64,000 bases of DNA, taken from Pachyseris speciosa (Eukaryota; Cnidaria; Anthozoa; Scleractinia; Pachyseridae). The stretch spans positions 450,001 to 514,000 of the forward strand of contig JAEMWC010000258.1 of assembly GCA_016490735.1 (NCBI GenBank). Reading direction: 5' to 3'. Both the position numbers and the translations under genes were made by a program. Of this stretch, positions 56,457 through 64,000 are shown one piece after another (the stretch's first letter is position 1; each line of letters opens with the position of its first letter). A model generated the notes under the pieces. It was not told where the DNA came from and did not search any database. It was given only the letters and a program-made list of their open reading frames with translations.

Positions 56457-59400
56457 GCAAAATATTGTTAAACAGAAGAAAATCTTCTGCAATATCAAAC
56501 TTACCAAAAATGACGTCCTCTTCTTTAAGGTTATCAACAGAGATGTTATTATCGCGCAACCAGGACAAGACATGTTTCCAAAAACTAGATGATACTCTAC
56601 AGGAAAAGAGTAAATGCTCAACGGATGCAACCTCTGTTTGGCAGAAAGCACAGGATGCCGACTCAACCATGCCGAAACGAAACAGTTTTTCGTTTGTAAA
56701 GACAATACGGTTTAAAATTTTAAACTGAAATGCTCTAAGTTTAGATTCTAATGTTGTGCGAAAAGATAGCGAATAAACACTTTTCCAATCAATATCAATG
56801 TTTGAATACTTTGCAGCTAACTTTACTTTAGCAGTAGGCGTTGTTTCTTTTTTCTCCAGGAAAAGCCGGTAAATTTGCTTTGAGGAAGCATCAAGAATTG
56901 GAACCAAATTGTTACTTATTAGGATAGCAGGTGAATCCGGAAGTGGATCAATCACCCGTGCAGTAGTTGCCCTTTTAATTGTCAAGCGCCAACTGGCAGG
57001 CATAGAGTTAATAATACCCATAATGACTAGAAGAAACCTTGCTTAGGATTGAGATTTTCTTTAGTTGAAAATAAATCGCAAATTTTTAAAAATCCTAAAT
57101 CTGCAATATCTCTACGATACACAGATTTCTTATTAATGCAGAGAAGCTTGTTATTCCAAATAACTTCATTTGCAATTTCATGTAGCGAGCTGGGTGTTTT
57201 TGCATTTACTTCTGACCACGCATCGAGACATTGCTTGTAGAAACTTGGTAGATAAATTCTTAATTTAGAAGTATCAAAATTACAATGCAATATGAGCTTC
57301 CCACCAACGGGGATAGGAATCTCATTTAAAAAAGCTTTCCACGGACTTTTATAGTCTTCCAAATATTTTTTTATACATATCACTCGTCTGGTACGAACCA
57401 TCAATATCGAGCATATTTAAGCCACCCTTCTCAACTTCCGAAATCATCACATTTCGTTTTACTTTATCTTTCCCATTCCAAATAAAATAGTAAAAAAGCG
57501 AGTCGGCCTCTTTGATAAGGTCTTTAGAAATTGGCAACACCGACGCTCTAAACATAAACTTAGGGATGGCAAAGGTTTTTATAATTTGTATTCTACCTAA
57601 GAGAGAAAGACCACGCCATTTCCACAAATTGATCGTCTTCTTAAGTGATTTCAAAGTATTCCTAAAATTCAATTCATTTCTTTGTTTAGCATCATAGCCA
57701 AAGTAGACGCCTAGAATTTTAATAGTGTTACAAAGATTTGGCATATCAGAATACCCCTCCCAAAGAGAAATACTATTTCCTAAAGCTAAGGCTTCGGTTT
57801 TTTCATTATTTATTTTTAAACCAGAACATTTACCAAAAGTCTTCAGCGTAACGAATAGGTTTGTATATGAACTACTATCTTTGATAAAGCAGGTCATGTC
57901 ATCAGCGAAAAGGGAAAGTTTAACAGGTTCATCTCGTATCGTAATGCCCTTAATGCCATCATCTTCTCTTATCTTTATAGCTAAGGTCTCCAAAGCTATT
58001 ATAAACAGGTAGGGAGAGAGAGGATCTCCCTGTCTTACTCCCCTACTTAGTGCAAGAGGTCCTGTTGTAAAACCATTGTTCATTGTTCATTGTTCAAGTT
58101 AAATGCATGTAATACTCTTAAAAGAAAATTTCAATTGAGCGAGTCGAAAGCTTTTTCAAAGTCTATAGCTACTAGAATCCCAGGTATATCTTTGTACCTA
58201 GCATATTCAATCACATCATCGATCGTTCTGACGGCATCAAAAATTGTTCTCCCCTTTACAAACGCGTTTTGATTAAAATGAATTACTTCAGGAAGCACCT
58301 TTTCCAAACGCTTTGCCAAAGTTTCAGACGCCAATTTAGCATCAACATTTACAAGAGATATTGGACGCCAATTCTTCACCAGCCTTTTGTCTTTTCCTTT
58401 CTTTTCAATTAAGGTGATAACGGCCTGTTTCTGTGAGTTCGATAGTTCACCGTATTCGAAAGCATAGTTCAAATTATCAACTACCAACTTTCCAAGCAAG
58501 GGCCAAAAGGCTAAGTAAAACTCGGCTGTTAAACCATCGTTCCCTGGCGAATTATTCTTTTGGAAGGTCTGTAATACATTATAGCATTCATCATATCTAA
58601 GGATACCCTCGCGAACGTTCCTCTTCTCCTCGGCTAAAAATGGAACATCGGTGAGATCATTTATAAACGAAGAAATAGTCTGCGTGTCTGCGGAATTTCT
58701 ATCATCATAGAGATTAGAGTAATATAATTCCAATTCATTCATAATCTTTTTTGGGTCGCTGATTAATGCTCCATCAGTTGTTAAGATTTTACGAACACTG
58801 CATTTAGTTTTGTTTGAATTTTCTAAATTCAAAAAATATTATTTATTGTTTTTTTTCACCCATTTCATACCAAGTTGCCCTAGAGCGAATGATTGCCCCT
58901 TGTTTAATGTAGTCGTACAATTGATCATATTCAGTTTGAAGGCACTCCAGTTCCTCGCGATTTCCACTATTTGGATCAATATCACATTTTTCTGTACATT
59001 CCTTCAGCTTATCCTCCACCTTTTGTAGTTTTGCTCTTCTTTCACAGGCTTTACCTTTACTGTATGTAATTGTTCGCTGTCTTATTTTGTATTTAATGAA
59101 ATCCCATAAAACACGCTTATCCTGAACCTCTTTAAATTCCTCTAACCAATTCACATATTCAGTGGTTAAAAGTTCACAGTAGTCCGAGTCATTCACTAAG
59201 TTCGAATTGAATTTCCAGAAATTCGGTCCTCTCTCAGTTTCATCTAAGCCGCAAATTGAAAGGGTTATTGCCGAATGGTCAGTTTTTATTGATGTTTTAA
59301 TCTCCGCTGAAATTATCTCATCTTGCAAACTGTCGTTTATAAGCCAAAAATCTAAACGCCTCTGAACAACCGGAGTTTTTTGGCGCCAAGTAAATCGTGA

Positions 59401-59990
59401 TGTAGTGGGGTTCCTAATACGCCAAATATCAACCAGATCGAAATCGAGGTGCATATCTTCAACTAATATTGCGGAGTATTTCTTTCTGTTGTTTCCGCCC
59501 CGTCCATCTAAGTCAGGGTCAAGTATGACGTTAAAATCGACTCCGACGATAATTGGGTAATCCTGTTCTGTTCTAGCAGCTTTCAAAATTTCTGACATTT
59601 CTTTAAAAAAGGTACATTGTTCACTACATTTGTTTGGAGCGCAAATATTTAAAAGAAAGTATGGTGAATCCTGAATGAAAACCTCTAGGAAAACATAGCG
59701 ACCTTGAGAATCAACCTTGATAGATCGTAGTTGAAAGTCTAAGTTATCCCTTACCAGTATAAGTACACCTCGACCATGGCTACTACCGTGTGAAAAGAAC
59801 ATGTTTCCTTTCCACTGTTTTCTCCAGATATTTTCGACTTCTTGAGTACTGTAGGTTTCTTGCAGAAAACAAATGTCGGCTCCAGAATTTAAAAGCCAGC
59901 TAAAAATTGCTTTCCGCTTTTCAAAAGTACGAATCCCCGAGCATTTAGTGACAAAAGGCTAAAGTCAACGTTACTACGCCCTACTTCGCC
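56457..59990 (-). pseudogene. L1 ORF2 (endonuclease, reverse transcriptase, Cys-His knuckle), multiply broken
   Basis: Read on the minus strand: an APE-type endonuclease (GVDFNVILDPD, SRFTWRQK, RRLDFWLIND, TDHSAITLSI), a linker, RT with NWRPISLVNVDAKL, LVAIDFEKAFDSL (motif A), GVRQGDPLSPYLF and SLFADDMTCF (motif C), then GGLNMLD and the knuckle CAFCQTEVASVEHLLFSC. Catalytic motifs are conserved, but the frame breaks near 59935, 58845, 58085-58130 (a deletion beside a small ATTGTTC repeat), 57380 and 57025. The C-terminus is interrupted by the Polinton and resumes at 39206. Target nicking and reverse transcription are the family functions; this copy is dead. Confidence 0.9.
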
Positions 59991-60302
59991 AAAGTGAAAA
60001 ACAACTTCATTAGGTGGGAAAAGTTAAGCGTCAAACTTTAAAGAATATATCCTCATTAACGCACCAGAATAGCTTTGAAAAACATAGTAAAAGCGAAGCA
60101 GAACATCTACAAAAGCAAAAACGAAAAAATTACATTTCAACGAAATACTGAAAAACACAAAACTTAAATGAGCAACAAGATAAATATCCTTAACGCTGCC
60201 CTTGAGGATGGAACTAATTAAATAATTCTACATCTCTCCTAGAGAGCTTTTGCTGCATGGTTATAATATACAATAACCAAACGATAACACCTTACAGCCT
60301 TG
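59991..60302 (-). other. L1 spacer between ORF1 and ORF2
   Basis: About 310 bp of non-coding L1 sequence; no further feature seen. Confidence 0.6.
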
Positions 60303-61016
60303 CTATAACTTGCCATCAATAAAGAGTTTATCCGGTTCCGATTTACTAAAGGATACTTTTTGGCCCCTTTTTTTAGCTTCCTTTAATTTGGGCATTTGCT
60401 TGCGCCTTCTCTCTATGATTTCCTGAGGGAAGTCTTGCAAAATCATATACTCAGTGTCTTTCAATTCAAACCCAGCACGAAGCACTGTCTCGCGATCTTG
60501 ATAGCGTAATAAACGGGCTAATATCGGCCTGGGCTTTCCACGTACGGATTTACCGATCCGATGCACTCGTTGAAACTCCATATTTCTCTTTGGATCCCCA
60601 AAGCCAAGGACATCATGAAGAAACTCACACAAAACATCAATTGTGCCAACCGCATCTTTCCCCTCCGAAGCGCTGGCTTCGTTTTCCGGTATGCCAAAAA
60701 ATTTCAGATTTTCTCTCCTGCTGTACGATTCGAGATAAAGGTGTTGCGTGTGCAAATATTCTATTTGCTTATCCTTGTCTTCTACCGTTCCACGAAGCTC
60801 TTCAACTTCGTTGTTGAGATATGTAAGACTCTTATCCATACCTTTGATCGAACTTTCCACAGCACGTGCGTCTTCTTTCATCTTGTCGATAGTTGATTCG
60901 ACGTTCCCCAATCTGCTTGTTAAATCCTTCAACGTTGCCTCAATTGCATCGAGTTTCTCCAGTTTCTTAAGTTCCCCAAGAATTTTATCGAGTTTTGTGC
61001 TAACGTTACCGGCCAT
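60303..61016 (-). CDS. L1 ORF1 protein (coiled coil, RRM, C-terminal domain)
   Basis: 237 residues, intact. A heptad-rich coiled coil occupies about residues 5-95 (KLDKILGELKKLEKLDAIEA onwards), followed by SRRENLKFFGIPE, which begins the RRM-like domain of Transposase_22-type ORF1 proteins, then VHRIGK and GKPRPILARLLRYQDRETVL, and a basic C-terminal domain (EIIERRRKQMPKLKEAKKRG). The family forms trimers that coat L1 RNA. It is the only L1 gene here with an uninterrupted frame. Confidence 0.85.
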   Translation of the reverse strand: MAGNVSTKLDKILGELKKLEKLDAIEATLKDLTSRLGNVESTIDKMKEDARAVESSIKGMDKSLTYLNNEVEELRGTVEDKDKQIEYLHTQHLYLESYSRRENLKFFGIPENEASASEGKDAVGTIDVLCEFLHDVLGFGDPKRNMEFQRVHRIGKSVRGKPRPILARLLRYQDRETVLRAGFELKDTEYMILQDFPQEIIERRRKQMPKLKEAKKRGQKVSFSKSEPDKLFIDGKL

Positions 61017-61248
61017 GTTTAAGGCTTGGAGAACCTCGTCTTCCTCGGCTAAACTCTTTGAACGCTTTTCCCGCGGAGAACTTCACCCAGACGAATCTGA
61101 ATTGCTTCTCTCTGATATTGTACGTTTCAAAGAAGAAAGGATGGTTCCCATATAAAAGAAATGCAGGCTGCCAGAAAAATAACTCAATAACCAGAGCGGA
61201 GCTCTCGAAAACACGTCTACTCGTTATGCATGCTAGCCCCAGTCCCCC
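61017..61248 (-). promoter_or_regulatory. L1 5' untranslated region
   Basis: Non-coding from ORF1 start to the target duplication at 61249. About 230 bp, so either a short native 5' UTR or slightly truncated. Confidence 0.6.
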
Positions 61249-61262
61249 GCTTCTCTGCACTT
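61249..61262. repeat. L1 target-site duplication, 5' side
   Basis: GCTTCTCTGCACTT, identical to 38773-38786. Confidence 0.85.
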
Positions 61263-64000
61263 GGTCAAGTCGGTTTTCAGATCTGCGCGCGCCGTCGTCA
61301 CAGTCGTCACGTTGTCTTTGCTGAATCAGCCTATCTATAGCCATTAGGCCAGCCATGTGGGCTACAAAGGTAGTAAGTCTTTAGACTATTAATACAAGAC
61401 AATTGCGATTACCTCTGTGTATGTGGGTGTACGTTTCTCAAAATTTCTGAATAATCTTTCTTTGTGTGCACAATGGTCAACATAAGAATTTGGTTGTGAA
61501 TTATTCTGAACGAGGGAATACGCTAAAAACTTTACAAGATTCATAGATATGCGGAGTTTCTTTGCATAATAACGTCCAGCAATCGAAAGAAAGCGGGTTT
61601 TAAAAATACTTTTCGGTCCGAAATCTGTTCGAAAGTGTTGAGAAACGGAACAAGGGGATCTCTTTGTTTTTCGGTTTGCAAGATATTAAACTGTTAAGGG
61701 ATATTGACAAATTTGTGCTTCTGTCTAGAAAACCTCGGGGAGATGTGTTACAATTATCGATTAATGGCTGTTTTCCATTTTGCTATTAGCCCCCTGAAAT
61801 AACATACATATCTACACCAATCAAATAGCCTTGACTAAAAAGAGATTCACCTAAATCATACAAGAAAAAGCATATCCTTTAAAGACTTGGACGAACTGAA
61901 AAAAACAGTCTACACGAAGGAGACCCAATTTTGAACACGGGACGCAAACAATGTTTTTAGATGATATCTCACATTCTTGATTTATCAAATGAAGAATGAT
62001 CCTCGCAGTTGTGAACGCAATTTATGATTTTTGATTTCATTTCGCAGTTCATATATGATTCATTTCATATATCATTCACATTCTTGAGTTAGTTGTACAT
62101 TTTCTGCACTCTGTAAAAAATCTTGTAACAAGTTTTCTGTCTTCTTTCCTTGACCAACTATAGTTATGGCCTACATCATGTGGACTTGGCTTACAGCTTT
62201 ACACTAGTCTCACACTAATAGTCTCCTTGGGCCCAGTTATTCGAAAGCTGATTAACCCTAATCCGCGATTATTTAAGACTTAATCAAGGAGTTTATTTCT
62301 CTACCCATAAACGTTGTTCAACGCTGACATCCTGCAAAGTTCTAGATTAGAGAAAGTCAATCCTGAAAAGCAAAAAGCGTTAATAGAAACTTTCATACAA
62401 AACTTAAAAACTGCAACCAAAGTTTACGCTAATCCTGGATTAAGTTAATCTCTTTCGAACAACCGGGCCCTGGTACTTATTGGTTTGTGGTGTCATTTGT
62501 GTTTCATGGACATGCATGAACACAACTTTTCAAAGATCTTCAGTGATATTATGATATTTTGTTAATCCTAAATCAGGCATCATTTGCTCGACATTTTGAC
62601 AGAGGTCACCAGGCGGGTGGTCGATTAGCAGAAAAGGGAACCTAACATGGGGAATACTGTGCAAGTTCCAGCTCCGACACACACACTGACCAAGCATCTG
62701 TACCTGTGAGAGAAATGACTAAAAGCGTGGTGTCTGTGTTGTAAAATATATACGTTCTAACTATTGCTTAAGAGATGTTAGCTGAGCTCCTATTTGTAAA
62801 TTTTGCAAAACTGATGGGTACTATATTCGGTAAACCGTTGACTGTTTAACTAAAAGCTTTTTTTTTTAAATGGAGAATTTTGTACAATCTTTGTAAGAAA
62901 TACCTATGTAAAAATTGGTCCTATCTTGGCTTTAGATTTCCATTAACTAGTAGTCAACACAGTCTTAAAGGGATGGATTTCTTAACTTCGGTATACTGTA
63001 TATCTTACATCTGCTGATGCTTCCTGGGCGATTGAGGTTTAGCACATGGCTAGATTTTTTCTTGTTGACTATTGTACTCGCTCAGAGCATTACCACATTT
63101 TTTTTGTACTTTGTTGTTAACTTTCCCTTGAAAATGAGATAATGCTTAGTTTTCAGTTTCTATTGCCTTTCATTGTTAGTCACCGCGCGTTTTCTTCATC
63201 ATTTGTTAACGGCTTGAAGGAATAGTCTCACGGTTTGGTGCATGTGCAAGCTATGACATAGCCCACACAGTTCTATTGTCTAGAGACCGGAATAAAACCT
63301 TCGGGCCGATTGCACCTGACGTCGCGGCGGTCATATTGGTGGAAAGAACAATAGCGAAGTGTCTTTTGGGAATTTGACTCTATTATTATGCAAACCATGA
63401 GCTAATTTTTCTATTGTTTTGGTACCAACATGACCGTTTTATCACGAGAGTGCAATCAAAGAATTAGATGTTCAATATTAAATTCAACTTTTTCTGTGTA
63501 AATCCTTTGACATCTTCCGTGAAATTTGGGCATCAGTCAACAACAACAACAACAACAAATGCTTTATTTGCATGACCATAAAGGAATCACAGTATTGCAA
63601 AATTTAATTACTAATTCAACTAATTTGTACAAAACATCACAAAAAACAAAAACATTACAATTCTCATTCATTCATTCATTCATTCATTTATTCATTCAGT
63701 CATTTTGCTACCCTTCGTATTGCCGCATGGCTACTCGTAGACTATCATTTTGCTTTCACAAAATTACAGGCTTTGATTTCTGAAATACACGTGGTTGATA
63801 CGAAAACTAAAATGCACTTTTATGCATGGAGTCGGAAAATTCAAAATGAATTCTAATGAGCAGTCTCATCTTTATCGTCACGTTTTCGCGACTGACGTCG
63901 CAATTTTCAAAGGCCGATTTACCGCGAGAGTCATCTGCACGCTTCCGATTGTTTTAGAATAGGTTCTGTTAACGTTATATATAGTTTGCACATGCGCCAC
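61263..64000. other. Right flank without recognisable gene
   Basis: About 2.7 kb. Apart from the MITE at 62229-62470 it holds a (CAA)n tract at 63539-63557 and ATTC repeats near 63663-63700. It should be the continuation of the sequence left of 38786 (caspase B locus), but I find no caspase p10 exon in it. Confidence 0.45.
62229..62470. mobile_element. MITE with GGGCCC-GTTxTTCGAAAG ends
   Basis: Ends GGGCCCAGTTATTCGAAAG and CTTTCGAACAACCGGGCCC are imperfect complements. It belongs to the same family as the outer MITE at 4167-4872, but is short and without the nested insertion. Confidence 0.7.

Larger units (their letters stand above)
38787..61248 (-). mobile_element. L1-type LINE (about 5.2 kb without the Polinton), with the Polinton nested inside
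   Basis: On the minus strand the element runs from about 61248 through ORF1 (61016-60303) and ORF2 (about 59990-56457), is interrupted by the Polinton, and resumes at 39206 with the last ORF2 codons, a 3' UTR holding a CA/TA microsatellite (38868-38928), and an interrupted poly-A. A 14-bp target duplication brackets the whole. Two-ORF organisation with a coiled-coil/RRM ORF1 and an endonuclease-RT ORF2 places it in the L1/Tx1 group. Both strand and tail agree with target-primed reverse transcription. Confidence 0.9.

Noticed and set aside
61006..61356. Minus-strand frame over the L1 5' end and flank
   Set aside because: It spans the L1 target duplication and has no recognisable motif; a chance frame.

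Overview
This is a stretch of an animal nuclear genome, AT-rich, with introns, microsatellites and many nested transposable elements. Several things point to a cnidarian, probably an anthozoan such as a coral or anemone: caspase-like exons with a death-fold exon, an acidic N-terminus like that of cnidarian P2X7-domain proteins, tRNA-headed SINEs, hammerhead-bearing Penelope-like repeats and a Polinton. The species is inferred, not shown.

The centrepiece is a complete-ended Polinton/Maverick-type element (an integrated virus-like DNA transposon) at 39207-56450. It has 201-bp terminal inverted repeats beginning AG, a 6-bp target duplication (CCAGAA), and genes for a double-jelly-roll major capsid protein, penton-like minor capsid protein, A32-type packaging ATPase, family-B DNA polymerase, a mu/pX-like core protein, two trimeric-fibre-like proteins with collagen stalks, a zinc-ribbon VLTF3-like factor, a phospholipase-A2-like protein and a two-helix membrane protein. 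I see neither the retroviral-type integrase nor the adenovirus-type protease usual in Polintons. Most virion genes carry TATATG at the start codon, usually with TCTAA upstream, while the polymerase and zinc-ribbon genes do not. Several genes carry frameshifts or stops: polymerase, both fibres and the core protein.

The Polinton sits inside ORF2 of an L1-type retrotransposon (about 38787-61248, minus strand), which has its own 14-bp target duplication and lies downstream of a caspase exon with an intact splice donor. The order of events can therefore be read: caspase locus, then L1, then Polinton.

Left part (1-34.4 kb): start of an acidic protein gene (1-186, minus); a tRNA-headed SINE split by a 4.7-kb TA-flanked DNA transposon (1424-6125) with long subterminal arrays of GGAGTTA/TAACTCC and nested MITEs inside; a caspase exon fragment (6.2 kb); a tRNA-like gene (10.7 kb); pogo-like MITEs; LINE fragments (16.3-16.9, 17.4-19.2, 22.8-23.2, 27.0-27.5 kb); a Penelope-like cluster (19.56-21.84 kb) with a hammerhead ribozyme; and two neighbouring copies of a ~2.3-kb non-coding repeat (27.5-32.2 kb).

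Middle (34.5-38.5 kb): two adjacent caspase-like loci, both damaged. Right end (61.3-64 kb): no recognisable gene, one MITE and simple repeats.
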